Assembly: GCF_000283155.1 (NCBI RefSeq) | Contig: NW_004454170.1 | Span: 13,745,213 to 13,809,212, forward strand | Direction of reading: 5' to 3' | DNA length: 64,000 bases | Origin: Ceratotherium simum simum | Lineage: Eukaryota; Chordata; Mammalia; Perissodactyla; Rhinocerotidae | In this document: positions 48,736-60,797 of the stretch, one piece after another | Position numbering within the stretch: the stretch's first letter is position 1 | Layout of the letters: each line of letters starts with the position of its first letter | Position numbers and translations under genes: made by a program | The notes under the pieces: model-generated | Told to the model about the DNA's origin: nothing | Seen by the model: only the letters and a program-made list of their open reading frames with translations | Databases searched by the model: none

Positions 48736-51106
48736 ATAGAATTAGTTAGTTAGGATGCATTTATCCTTAGGTAACTAAATACGCATCTCTAACTGGCTTA
48801 AGCAAAAAGATCATTTCCTTAACTCTGGAGGCTTAGCAGTAGGATGGGTTTGAGTGTTGACTTAATCCAAAGACTTTGGATTTTCTTAGCTCTTTACTCC
48901 CCCTTGTATTTGTTTCATCCTCAGACTTGTATTAATATGCCTGCATCAGATCCGGGGTTCATATCCACACAGGACAATATCTAGAAAAAGAACTCTTCTA
49001 AAACATCCCTAGCTAAATTCCCCTTGAGTCTCAGTAGCCCAAAGTAGATGAGATGACCTTTCTTGAACCAAATGAAGAGGGGGTTGGAATTGCTATCATT
49101 GACAGATAAATTAAGGCCCATCCCTGTTGGCATAAAACTCGAGTTTATAAAAATGGACAATTTTAGCAATGCTTCTCCCTAGTCCTATGCTGCCTAAGCT
49201 AAATTTAAAGATCAGATATCTGTTAATGATCTGGGAGAGAAACATTATTAACAAACCAGTGGATTAAATTTGTTATATATCTATATTTATAAAATTTTCC
49301 ACAATTTATACCAAATTTTTGTAAATTGTTATTCTTATAAGTTATTTGGTAATTGTCAGAATTGTTAAAAATTATTAGGACTACAAAAGTTATGTATCAT
49401 GCCACTTATTTAATAAAGTGTGTACCTCTGTAGGGCTTATTTTCTCCGTTTAAGATTACAATAATATTTTTAATTTTGTGTAAGTCCAATATTACCTGCA
49501 TAAATGGATATAAATGGAGTTACATTTACGGGACACACCATGTTATCTTCTAGCTCTGGGGCCTAACTCCTAATAAAATGTCATGGCTCTCCCTAAAAGT
49601 TTACCCAATTTGTTTTGGGAATCTCCAAGTTGTGCCTGACTGCTCAGAGTTTCAAACAACTGTTGTTTCAAATGCCCTAGGTGCCGACCATATCTCCTCT
49701 CGCCTCTTCTCTTCTCTAGTACCTTCTGCTGGGAACCACCACGTCCACTGGGCATGGCATCCTCTGCTGGCACCAATGCCCCATCTGTCTGCACTGAACA
49801 CCACTCACTCCCAATCCAGAACATCACAACACCCCAAGTGGGTGGCGTCCTCACTGATGCAAGAGAGAATGATGCTCTTCCTCACTTAGACCCTACTTTG
49901 TGCTGATGATATTGACTGTACCCCAGGGTCTTACACAATTCCAGGTTAAAAACGATTTCAACAAGAGGCCTTTCCTTCGTTAGGGTCAAGCACAATGTAT
50001 GATATGAGAGAAGAAACACAATTCATGAGAGAGTCCTGCACTCTTCTGAAACTATTTTCTTTCCAGGCTCCCAAATTCTCATGCAAATAATTGCTAAGGG
50101 TGCCCCCTGTCTTGTTAGACCTAGCCCAGGCATTTCTGAGTCACTACAGTGGACACAATACGGACTCAAACCATAACCCTCTCTAAGGTTTCTCCCAAGA
50201 AAAAATTTTTTAGATTAAAGTAACCTTCTAGGTTTGTATATCGTATGTTGATAAAACATACGTTTGCTAGATTGTTTATTCTAGAAATTTGCAATGTCCT
50301 AATAGTTCCACCATGATGTAATAAGAACTCTTTAGTTATAAGAGGACTACTGAACCATTTCGTTCAGGAGACAAACAAGTCTGTCATGAAATAAATAGAA
50401 TTTGTACAGATACAGTGACCACATCAATCAAATGTGAATTACGCCCACATAAAACCTTATCTTTGTACTGGCATGTTTTTAGAAACTTAAAATGGAGTCA
50501 AATAAATAAAATTTTATTATCACAAGTGAGGCCAAGGCAAGGTGACAAAAGGAGAAAGAAAGAGTCATGACAATTAGACATATCTCAAACATTTGTTTAG
50601 AAAATACCAAGATTTTCTTAGTAAGCTATAGATTTTATCATAAAAGTTTTTAGATAACTATATAGTTACTTAGTTAAATTTTTTTACTGTTAATCTTGGA
50701 GATAAAACCTAATAAGAATTTTGCTCAATAACTAACTTTCTCACATTTTACTTCAGTAAACAGTCAAGCCTTATTTTACCAGTTATCCAAAAGTTGTGCT
50801 TCAGAAATACAAATTGACTTACTAAACAACAAAAACTACAAAAATTTTCAAGTCCCACTACATGAATTTTAAATACACTTATGCTAAAATCTAAAATAAT
50901 TTGCCAGGATAGCGTAATACAGTCTAGAAATTAATACTAATTAAATCTATGCTTCTCCATGTTGATTTAATGCCTTTATTGACCTGTGGCCTAGGGGAAA
51001 AAAAAGTCCTTTTTTTCAAATTGTTTTTGAAATCATATCTGTCACAATTAGGTTGGCCTAACTGATTTTGGTAAGTGATAAAGTAGACCCACTTTATTAC
51101 ACTGAC

Positions 51107-51229
51107 CTCATTAACTTGTTTTTTGTCCAGATGGAACACTTGACCAGAACTTGTAGAAGCAATTTCTTCATACACTTTATATCCAATATGGTTCCTGTCA
51201 TCACAATCTCCAGTGAGCACAAATACCAC
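51107..51229 (-). CDS. HMCN1: HMCN1 coding exon, C-terminal part of the VWA domain
   Basis: This 123-nt exon (41 codons) reads [20 protein letters not shown] and ends at HLDKKQVNE, continuing the previous exon in frame (QSQ|VVFV). It supplies the late beta strand and last helices of the VWA Rossmann-like fold. The acceptor follows a run of T residues on the minus strand and ends CACTATAG. The donor is GAG|GTCAGT, whose +3 position is C rather than the usual purine, so it is a weaker 5' splice site than that of the upstream exon. The intron to the upstream exon is only 1.1 kb, whereas the next intron downstream is about 45.8 kb. One visible difference from the human protein as I remember it is Asn for Thr in DDRNHIGY. 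Phase is 0 on both sides. Confidence 0.96.
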
Positions 51230-52328
51230 CTATAGTGTCAAAAAAAAAAAACACAGTTTAAAGGGTTTTTAGAAATCAACATATATTTATCGAGCACCTA
51301 TTATATGTTAACATACTACTAGGCAAGTGGAATAATATATACAATATTCCTCCCTATAACCATACACTTTGCAAAAGATTTTGAAGTTCTTCTTATCAAA
51401 GAGGTGGAACTTACTTTGTCATCTTTGAATCAAAGCTCGGACATGAGCTTTGATTTGGCCAGTACTTTGGCCCAATTTTTTTTTTTTTTTCCAACTAAAA
51501 CATTTTTTTTAACTAGTTTTCCTTTTCTTTTACAAGAGAATAATCATTCTATTAATATTATACTACAAAAGCATATAGACTCCATAATTTAAAAAATTAA
51601 ATGTCAGATATACAAGCCAGCTTTGGCCAGTAGCACAAGGCAAAGGAACATTCTACCAGTTCGGAGCCTACACTCAAGAAGCCTTGTGTATTTCTACTTG
51701 ATCTCTAGAGTTTCTGCCTTGGCCATGAGAAAGACATGCCTAAACTAGCTTACTGGTCTCAGAAAGAAGCTGAGAAACTTATGAAGCAAAACCAAGTCAC
51801 CCTAGAATCAGCCTGGATAAGCCAAACCCAAACTATCCCCAGATACAGAAATGAGCAAGCCTAGCCTAGATCAACTGAGCCCTGCAAACATGTGAGAAAT
51901 AAATACGCATTGTTTTAAGCCATTGAGAATTAGAACAGCTTGTTATGCAGCAATAGCTAACTGATACAATGAGTAACTGGCTTAGACAAGATTCCACATA
52001 AGAGATGATATTTGAAATGTAGGCCTTTTTTGTTAGGTCTATGTTTTTGTCAGTTATAAGATGGTAACAAGAACTTTAATTAATCCCCAATCATTTATTC
52101 TCTGTATTAAAAAGCAAGGCATGCATATGCTATGTACAACTACCACATATCCATTTAATATGTTTAAATTAAATGACACACGTATTAGAGTACATATATA
52201 TGGATTAATAGTTATAATTATTGACAGTTACCACACATAGTGTAGTCAAAGGGGAGAGACACCTCTCACATGCTGTATTCCTTACAGCCATATTCAGACG
52301 GAAGAGTTTGGGGTTGATTCCTACTCAC
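51230..52328 (-). other. HMCN1: HMCN1 intron, complete (1.1 kb)
   Basis: A phase-0 intron between QSQ and VVFV, with donor GTGAGT and acceptor ATAG. Its main content is a MaLR-like LTR (about 51600-51968, antisense to the gene). A T-run lies at about 51478-51491. The rest is unremarkable AT-rich sequence. Confidence 0.85.
51600..51968 (+). mobile_element. MaLR (MLT1-like) LTR
   Basis: The end is characteristic of mammalian MaLR LTRs: aaataaatacgcattgtttt, aagccattga, cttgttatgcagcaatagct, aactgataca. The left boundary is uncertain and no duplication is clear. It lies in the 1.1-kb HMCN1 intron, antisense to the gene. Confidence 0.72.
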
Positions 52329-52487
52329 CTGGGACTGTTTCTGTTGGATAAGCTGCAGCACCTCATGAGTGAGCCGATAATCCTTGGACCGGGCATCAGT
52401 GAAAACATAGATGAAAGAACCAGGAAGAGAAATTTCCAAGGCAATTTTTATAGCTCCAATACTCATTTCTGGACAATCACCACCACC
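52329..52487 (-). CDS. HMCN1: HMCN1 (hemicentin-1) coding exon, central part of the VWA domain
   Basis: Hemicentin-1 is a giant secreted extracellular-matrix protein (N-terminal VWA domain, long Ig-repeat array, nidogen-like and EGF/fibulin modules) that acts in basement-membrane and cell-matrix linkage. This exon is 159 nt, exactly 53 codons, starting at [17 protein letters not shown] and ending at LIQQKQSQ. It holds the [11 protein letters not shown] segment, where an Asp after the central beta strand belongs to the VWA metal-site (MIDAS) region. The acceptor is a pyrimidine-rich tract ending CAACAG just above 52487; the donor is CAG|GTGAGT at 52329. Both introns are phase 0, so the upstream exon should end after the residues I recall as LYVQ in human. 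From memory it covers about human residues 114-166, probably the third coding exon. The match is nearly identical to the human protein as I recall it, and there is no frameshift or stop. Confidence 0.96.
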
Positions 52488-52799
52488 CTGTTGAGGAGCA
52501 GAGAGAAAAAACGCAAAAAAATTCATTAGCAGAAAAGAAGGGGAAATTTTAGTTACGATAAGTTGCTTTAGGAGCCCTAAAACTGAGCAAATTCTCTTGG
52601 CTTTTATTTTTTGTCGGTTTGCCACTAGATTAACCATTTTGGCTACAAGGAAACGGAAAAGAGATAAAGTGACGTGGAGATGGAAAAACCTATACTTATG
52701 CATAAATCATCAATTCACCCAAAACACACAAAATAACAAGTTATAATATACTTTTTGCTTAATTAAATGTTGATTCACTCTCCCATTCTCTTACATGAC

Positions 52800-53200
52800 T
52801 ATTTCATATATCCCCTCTTTTCTTATCCCTTCTCACAATTATTTGATGACCTTGCTTCTATTGTAATGAGAAAAAGAAGCAATCAGAAGAGAACTTTCAT
52901 CAACTCCCACCACAACACCTGTTAACCTGCCTGCACTAGCAGCCACATGCCCTCACTTCACAGTGAACGAATCATTTGTGCTCACAGCTAAGGCTGAGTG
53001 CCCACCTGTGCCTAATCAAGGACATGGCTCCTGTGGCTGTCCCCTCTCTCTACTCCATCATCAAACATTCCCTCTTTACTGGATCATTCCCACTAGCAAA
53101 CAAACATACTGTTATATCTTCCATACCCCAAATTCCTGCTCAAATGTTCCCTATCAGAGCAGCCTTCCATGACCACATTATATAAATACACCCTCTCTGT
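52800..53200 (+). mobile_element. Probable old LINE (L2-like) remnant
   Basis: Pyrimidine-rich text with cctgctcaaatgttccctat and cagagcagccttccatgacc, of the kind seen in L2-type remnants. Limits and family are uncertain. It lies just upstream of the exon at 52329-52487. Confidence 0.4.
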
Positions 53201-53419
53201 CACTAGATATAATATTCTATTATAACTACATCTCATAATTTAGCCAACCATTTCTGTATTGTTGAATATTAATACTCCTTCAAATTTTCCTCTATTATAA
53301 ATATATAAATACAAATCTATTATAAATATTTATATATATAAACATACATATTATTTCCAATTATTTCCTTAGCATAGATGTCACTAAGAGCCAAGGGAAT
53401 GGACTTTCAATCAATATGT

Positions 53420-53560
53420 TTTGAATAATTAATAACTGCTAAACACCCTGCTAAGATTTGAGCATATGAAGATGAATAAGCCAAAGTATCCTGTCCTTAA
53501 GGAGCTCATGGTCTAGAAAAACAATTAAATAAAAAGCAGGGCAGCTTGGGATCATGGGGG
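53420..53560 (+). repeat. Ancient dispersed repeat, unnamed (5' part, weak)
   Basis: atcctgtccttaaggagctc then atggtctagaaaaacaatta, resembling the opening of the family. Confidence 0.42.
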
Positions 53561-54149
53561 AACTTGTGGTTCTACAGTCTACCGGAATCCAACAAGTAAG
53601 AGCTCTTTCTCAAAAACAAAATAATTACTTGATTAAAGGGATTAGGTTTTATCTTTAAACTCTCAAGATTCTATTTGATTCTCCTACTGGAGCTTTCCCC
53701 AGGCTCCAAACTGTCTCAGATTCTGATACAGACACCTTGAGCACCAGAGCTCTAACCAAGGTCATAAGAACTAAGCATTAGAATTGTTTACACTGTAGCC
53801 TGGATGAACTGGAGAATCTTTTCTTGCATTGGATCCCACTCAAAACTTACAGCCTTTGAGTATCATTTATTAAATGAGTAAGAACAGAGCACCAACTGTT
53901 ACTAACTGCTTCTAAAATTGAGACGCATTATGCCACTTTCTTAATGGTAGGGGGCTGGACGCTATAGTAACCTGATCTTCACTTCTGAGAAGATATCAGC
54001 TATAGACTCCTAGAAATTTTACGAAGTTAGTAGTCTCTTCTATTTTTGCAGGACTTATCTCCTATCCTCTATCATTTCTGTGCATTTTCATGACATTTAG
54101 TTTAACAGACAATACTGCTTTCAAAAACTTGTATACTTGTATCCCCAAA

Positions 54150-54915
54150 CTGTACTTATTTCCTAAACTCCAATTTTCCATCTTCAACTGCTTGTTAGAT
54201 ATCTACTCCTAGATGCTCTATGGGTCTCTACAACCCAATATATCTAAAATGGAACTCATTGCATTTTTCCCCCCACCATGTCTTCCCTATTTTTGTTAAT
54301 GGTACTATCTGCCTAGATTTTCAGGTTCTAAACCTGAGTCACCTTTGACTCCTCCCTCTTCCTTGACCTAATCAGTGGTCAAACCATACGCCTTCCGCTT
54401 CCTTCATGAATCTGTCCCCTCCTTTCCTCTTTACTTCCTACAATTCACTCTTCTTATCATTAATTTTATTACAAGTATAGCCTCCTATCTAATCTTCTGC
54501 TCTTCGTACCACCAAATTTATTTTTCCTACAATAAAGAGCTGTACATATCACATTCCTACTTAAGATCTTTCACTAACTACTTGTGTTGGATTGAATTAT
54601 CTTTCTAGCTTTCTATCTCCTGCTGCCCCCTTTCTATAAGTTGCTCCCTTTAAGCTGAGATTACTTCCTGTTCTCTGAATAGGCCCCTTGCTTCACATCT
54701 TGATGCCTTTAATACTTTTATCCAAGTAATCTTTCTACTTCTCCCTCTCCACCGTCAAACACTCCTTACCGATATGCACGTCTACATTCTCCCATTTTCT
54801 ATAAGCTCTTTGATGACAGGAACTATGCTTTGCTGAGTCCTTGAGTCCTCAGTTCATAGAGTTTGCTGGCATATATTAATCACTGAGTAAATATTTGTCA
54901 AATTGAACTATTTTC
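54150..54915 (+). mobile_element. L2 LINE 3' region
   Basis: Pyrimidine-rich diverged L2 text (ctgagtcacctttgactcct, ctctttgatgacaggaacta) ending at the typical catatattaatcactgagta, aatatttgtcaaattgaact. Confidence 0.7.
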
Positions 54916-55745
54916 TTTGCAAGGTTGAGAGACTATGCCTTCCTCTCTTTAAAACTTTCCCTTTTCTTCCAGTCAGATGTACCTCCTTACTCTTCAGATG
55001 TACTCCTAATATGCTTTAATGATATAACATTTTTTCCTTTGCATAATAGTTATTTGGGGGATTATCATATGCAACAAATGCCCGTGAATGAGAGTGTGGG
55101 TGCTAGGAAAGTGGGAAATACTACTCGGCACATTAGTAATTTTAGTTACTAATATGTTGGATAGGAATAACTTTTGCTTACAGTAACTTTGCATATCTGT
55201 AATGGATATTCTGCACTACTCAAAAAATTTAGATTCCTATTGTATTTTCAGAAGCTTAAACAAAAAACATTACTTAACTGTACTTGACATTGCGTACCTG
55301 AATGTGAATCACAATGTAACTTATCCATTCCACAAACATTTGTTGAATGGCCAAGTAAACAACGATAGTATAACTCTAAGGAGAGATTAATTGCCTTTTG
55401 CTAATTGTCACCTAGTACGAAGGGGCTAGAAGTTTTCTGTCTATGGGCCAAAAATCAGAAGAGCTAAGAAATCTCCAGAGATACACGCCAGGAATGGCAA
55501 GAATGATAATAAACCTTGTCCAGTTACTGAGTGAAGGACAGTCTCTGAGCCATTGGACTTGTGTTCAAATTTACTCTAAGAGGACCTAGGGATGCCCTAG
55601 TTCATCCCTAAACACCACCCAGGAGTAGACTCTAGAGACCACTAGAATCCTTGGAAGTGACTCCAAACTAATTCATCCCATTGGGATACCTCCATAACTT
55701 CAGGCTAAAACTTGAATGGAGCCTTAAAAAAAAAAACTGTATTGA

Positions 55746-55983
55746 GGGCACAGTCCCACGGCCTAGTGGTTAAGTTTGGTGCACTCTGCTTTGGTGGCCC
55801 AGGTTCAGTTCCTGGGCGCAGACCTACACCACTCGTTGGCAGCCACACTGTGGCGGCATCTCACATACCAAATAGAGGAAGACTGGCACAGATGTTAGCT
55901 CAGGACGAATCTTCCTCAGCAAAAAGAGGATGATTGGCAACAAATGCTAGCTCAGGCCAAAACTTCCTCAGCAAAAAAAAAAA
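55746..55983 (+). repeat. ERE SINE, two-module variant, diverged
   Basis: The head gggcacagtcccacggcctag is altered; the body has tagaggaagactggcacaga and a second module, then an A-tail. A short duplication, gtattga, lies at 55739-55745 and 55984-55990. Confidence 0.85.
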
Positions 55984-56914
55984 GTATTGAAATGGGATCT
56001 CTAAGCCTTTAATTATTTTTGCACCCTATAAACCTGAATAGAAGAGTTTAAAGCCACATATTAATAAAACCATCATAGTCAATATTTTCTTTAAGTATTG
56101 GAACCACCTTATTCTCTTGGTAAAAGCACCTCTGTGAAACACTGAATCTCATATATATGATGCTTAATATTGGTTAATACCCAAAAGAAAGAGTGTGATG
56201 AACTGACACAGCTATGACCCCACAGAGAATTTTACAAATATAACTGTAAGTGAAAGGCATTCCTTTTATTTCTTGAACTCTTTTATATCATACTCTCCAA
56301 AAGGAACTCTTTGACTTTCAAGGAGGAACTAACAAAAAGTCTCAAAGCAACACTAGGGAATATCAAGTCAAAAGGAACCATTTTGACCCACATATACTTA
56401 TATACTTATATATTTGACCCACTTATACTGGATGTGCTTATACATCTCTTAGGAGTGATTTGTACAGCTCAGTCAATTTTTTCCTGCTGTGGAAATCAGC
56501 GTATTCTTTACAATACAAATGATTATTCTGCCCTGAATTTCATATTTGCAGACACAGATTTTATTGTTATCATACTGGTTACATATTGATTATAAGTTGT
56601 TCTCAGGATTAAAACTCTCCCCAAAATACTACAGTATCTTTAAATTATTACCTTTCTGCTTCTAGCTGTTAGTGGCTAACTGAAAATTAAAATTAAATGT
56701 TAACTAGTAATTCATATCTTAGTGAAACTACTTGTCTATCTCATTGTGGATGTAGGTTCCTGAAAAGAAAAATAAGTTTCATTTTTCCAAAAGAAGTTAA
56801 CATATAATGTTATATCCTTATACAAGCTCCCTATCTGATACTTGAGTTTGGTTTTCTAATTATTTTAAATCATAAATAACCATTAACATGATCTATAAGA
56901 TGAATACTTTAGAT

Positions 56915-57191
56915 AGTGTTGTCTAATACAGTAGCCACTAACTAGCCTCATGTCGCGCTACTGAGCACTTAAAATATAGCTAGTGAAACTGAGGACCTGA
57001 ATGTTTTATTTTATTTTATTTTAATTAACTGAAATTTAAGTTAAAAAACTAAAGAAGTACTAATTTTTTTATATTGGTAATGAAATCATAACATTTTGGA
57101 TATTGGGGTAAATAGATTATTAAAAATTAATTTCAACTGTTATTTAAAATTACATATGTGGCTCACATTATATTTTTGTTGGACAGCACTG
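56915..57191. mobile_element. Non-autonomous hAT-type DNA transposon, nearly complete
   Basis: The left end agtgttgtctaa matches the inverted right end ttggacagcactg with substitutions, and 8-bp duplications ctttagat (56907-56914) and ctttagaa (57192-57199) flank it. The inside is AT-rich, with agccactaactagcctcatg near the left and tacatatgtggctcacatta near the right. It has no transposase frame, as expected for a MER-type non-autonomous element. Confidence 0.78.
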
Positions 57192-57904
57192 CTTTAGAAT
57201 GATACATTTGGTTTAGTTATGTGGGCTTCACTCAAGACTATTATTTGTAAGGTTGTTGCTTTGATCTAAAAGTCTTCCGTGAACTTTGTTTCCTGGCAGA
57301 AGTTATTAGAAACAAAATTCAAGTTGCTTTAATTTACTAAGGGTCAGGAATCAAGCTACAATCTACTTCAAAAATCTATAAATTATTGATTTTGTTTATA
57401 TATACATACACACAAAGTCTATAAACAAAGTTTTTATGTATTTATGTAAAAATATAGAGATACATATGTCAGAAACTCAACACACAGGTTTGTTGATAAT
57501 GTTTCCGAAATCATGAACTGATGTTCTAATTTTTAAATTTAGCTTTGGCAAAATATGACTAGAGAGAAGTATTGTTAAAATGTCCATGTTTATAAATAAA
57601 CCTCACAAAGTCAGATACTTTAGGTTGGTCTGCGTCAAACACACGTATATGTACAGATTTCAAAATCTGGGGCATTGGGATTATGACTGAAACTATAAAA
57701 ACAAACTGTTTTAAGTTTTAGTTCCAAACAAACAAAAAGTAGTCCTTTAAAAGCCTTAACATTTTCTGTTTTGACCTGAATACCAAATGGAAAACAAAAA
57801 AAAAGTAAAAAAATTTTCCATAAAACATCTATGATGAAGAAATTTAGAATTGATGAACTTCAATCTATGAAAAGTCTCATTATTTGATACTTTTATTGGT
57901 AATA

Positions 57905-58125
57905 AGGCACTCTATTTTTATTAACTCCACAGATATCTCCTCTTAGCCAAGCACTGAGACAGTACTGTCACATCCACTATGTTACTCTTTACATCAATTG
58001 ATGACAGAGGTATCATTTTTAACACATTTTCTTGACAGAGCACTAAATCTTGAAAATGCCTTTCCCAGGGTCACACAACTAGTCAGTGAAAGAGCAGGGA
58101 TTAGAACTCAATTCAGCCCGGCCTG
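57905..58125 (-). mobile_element. MIR-like SINE, diverged
   Basis: Reverse-oriented and weak: agccaagcactgagacagta near the left, tttcccagggtcacacaact, agtcagtgaaagagcaggga and ttagaactcaattcagcccg on the right. Confidence 0.55.
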
Positions 58126-58249
58126 AGAGTTCACACAAGCTCCAGTGAGGCATTTTACTACTTTCATCAACTTCTGTGACTGCAGCAAGTAGCCTATCAG
58201 AGACACTGTAAAAGCAGAGGGAGAAAGATTCCCATTTTTCTGGACGCCC

Positions 58250-58400
58250 ACAGAATATTGTTCATTCTTCTATTGTTGCATTCACTTGAATTAATACTTT
58301 ATGTTTTCTTCCTGTAGATCTTTGTCCCTTGAGGAACTTAGTATGTGTTCCATTGTTGTTTGATGAATGAATGGATAAATGAATGAAGAGTAAGTAAATG
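58250..58400 (+). mobile_element. Possible L2 3' end
   Basis: Ends in ttgtttgatgaatgaatgga followed by degenerate taaatgaatgaa repeats after a weak L2-like stretch. Confidence 0.4.
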
Positions 58401-60230
58401 GGTGAATGAGATGGTGCAAAGTAATCTTGAACAATCTAGGCACACCTGCGGTATTCAGTCTGAGCTTTACTCAAGCCAAGTCCATCTCATGTCAAGTGAT
58501 ATAATTCCAGAGCTAAGCCCTCTAACAGTACACAAGTACAAGTGCCAAAAGTTGCTCTTCAACCAAGCACTCACTGTATATATTCTTAGTGGTATAGAAA
58601 ACGAACTCCCCCATCTCTCATCTCTCTCTCTCTCTCAATCCTGGCATGCAGTCAGGTTTAATATTTAACAAAACAAAACACACATGGCTATGTAAATGTA
58701 TTCCCCAAAACCACATAGACCTGCACAAATACGGATATATTTACGGTGTGAGGGAGATGAAGTACATAACATGTTGAATTGCGTAATTCCCTAAATGTAT
58801 ATAAGAAGGGCTTGACTTTGTTAACTTTGTGTTTTATCTGAACTCTGAAATGGAACTAATTTGTATCAGTAGGCACATTCTTGCTCAGTATTTTGATATT
58901 CACTTTATCTTTACAATTCTACTGATGGCTGCAATTTACTAAGTTGCCAAAAACACTTCAGATAGAAAACATGTGTGCTGAAAAAACAGAAGCATGTGAC
59001 CATTCACAGAAAATGTTATCCTGGAATAAAAGGGGGGAAAAAACCGTAACCTTAGAGTTACAGTGATAACTATGTTCAAAAAATAAATTCCTGGAAAGCA
59101 AGATTAAATAAGAATGAACAGATATCCTATCAGTCAAGGGAGTAATAAAACACAGATTATCATGCTGTCTTCCTAAATACAAGACACTGTGGGAGTGGCA
59201 CTAGAATAAACTGAACCTTTAAACCCTGAGAAGAGTTGGAGAAAAATGAGGTCCCTGTCCAAAACCTAATGGGAAAATGCTCACCAAATGAGGATCAGAG
59301 AACCAGAAAAGCTAATCACAGAGCAGGCACTTGACCAAGCCTTATTATTTCTCTTCTAGTCAACTCATTCCAATTCTTCTATTTTCCTCTTCCATTTTTA
59401 TTGAACTAGTGTTTATACCAGTTGTTTGCCTAACTCTAAGCAATCAAAAAACGAAACATTTTTGGTAGGCTCATGACTGAGTCCAAAACAATTTTTATCT
59501 GTATTATAATACTTGTTCTTATTCTAACATGAGTATAACCTACTAAGCCTAGTTTCAAAGTCAAACTGTATTCCTTTCGCATGGAACACTCATTGCTTGA
59601 AATGTGTTATTTGTATAATTTGCCTTTTACCTATAAAATTTAGGAATGAAACTCAGCCACAAGCTGAACAAAAGTTTCCAACCTTCAGTTCTCTTTCTTA
59701 AAAGATAGTTGTGTGATTCTATGACCAAGAAAACAGAATGTACATGTGGAAACTATTAAATTACATTGAATCTAATTTAAAGATGCATCTAAGCAAGTAT
59801 AAAATAAATCAGAATGACTGCAGAGCTCTAATGCATCAGTGACCTGTGCTGGGCTTCATACTTGTAGAAAATATGGCAGGGATGTACTGAGAGACGATCA
59901 GAGTGTTTCAGAGTCCAAACCTCCAATCTCCATAATCAAAATAAAAGATGCTACATCCCAGGCAGTCCACCATGCTGCCCACTTCTAAACAGTGATAAGC
60001 AAACAAGCTTGAAGAAGGTGGAATTCAAATCAAAGCATCAAAAAACTGCCAACCTCGATTCTAGACTCATTAAAGGTAACAATTACAACCATTTCCAGGC
60101 TTCTGATTATCACCTCTCAGTAGTTAGGGTCTAACTCTTCAGCAATTGATCTTGCAATCTGTTGCAACTTTTTTCACCTTGAGTCGTCAGAGGAAATTCA
60201 GTTTACTTCAATTCAAAAACCACAAACAGG

Positions 60231-60797
60231 GGGCGGGCCCGGTGGCGCAAGCGGTTAAGTGCGCGCGCTCCGCTGCGGCNNNNNNNNNNNNNNNNNNNNN
60301 NNNNNNNNNNNNNNNNNNNNNNNNNNNNNNNNNNNNNNNNNNNNNNNNNNNNNNNNNNNNNNNNNNNNNNNNNNNNNNNNNNNNNNNNNNNNNNNNNNNN
60401 NNNNNNNNNNNNNNNNNNNNNNNNNNNNNNNNNNNNNNNNNNNNNNNNNNNNNNNNNNNNNNNNNNNNNNNNNNNNNNNNNNNNNNNNNNNNNNNNNNNN
60501 NNNNNNNNNNNNNNNNNNNNNNNNNNNNNNNNNNNNNNNNNNNNNNNNNNNNNNNNNNNNNNNNNNNNNNNNNNNNNNNNNNNNNNNNNNNNNNNNNNNG
60601 GGGTTTGCAGGTTCGGATCCCCGGCACAGACATACACACCGCTCATCAAGTCATGCTGTGGCGGTATCCCACATACAAAATAGAGGAAGAGTGGCACAGA
60701 TATTAGCTCAGCGACAATCTACCTCAAGCAAAAAGAGGAAGATTGGCAACAGATGTTTAGCTCAGGGCCAATCTTCCTCACTTAAAAAAAAAAAAAA
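60231..60797 (+). repeat. ERE SINE interrupted by an assembly gap
   Basis: The left part (gggcgggcccggtggcgcaa through cgctgcggc) and the right part (gggtttgcaggttcggatcc through two terminal modules and an A-tail) are consecutive pieces of one ERE, but 320 Ns separate them. Flanks aaaaaccacaaacag (before 60231) and aaaaacccataaaag (end) resemble each other only loosely, so one insertion event is likely but not proven. Confidence 0.8.
60280..60599. other. Assembly gap (320 Ns)
   Basis: A run of N from 60280 to 60599, placed at the GC-rich head of an ERE. Open reading frames crossing it are artefacts. Real length is unknown. Confidence 0.99.

Larger units (their letters stand above)
5299..51106 (-). 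other. HMCN1: HMCN1 intron, complete (45.8 kb)
   Basis: A complete phase-0 intron between QVNE (51107) and VLKW (5298). It contains most of the repeats listed separately. Stretches in which I recognise no gene and no named repeat include about 5.3-6.6, 7.8-9.1, 14.6-15.5, 16.0-17.1, 17.6-21.2, 22.0-24.0, 25.7-26.3, 26.7-28.6, 34.9-36.1, 40.0-42.7, 47.2-48.5 and 48.8-51.1 kb. These are AT-rich with scattered homopolymers and probably include transposon remnants too old for me to place by eye. Two possible weak remnants resembling each other lie near 22.38-22.62 and 39.84-40.04 kb. Confidence 0.9.
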
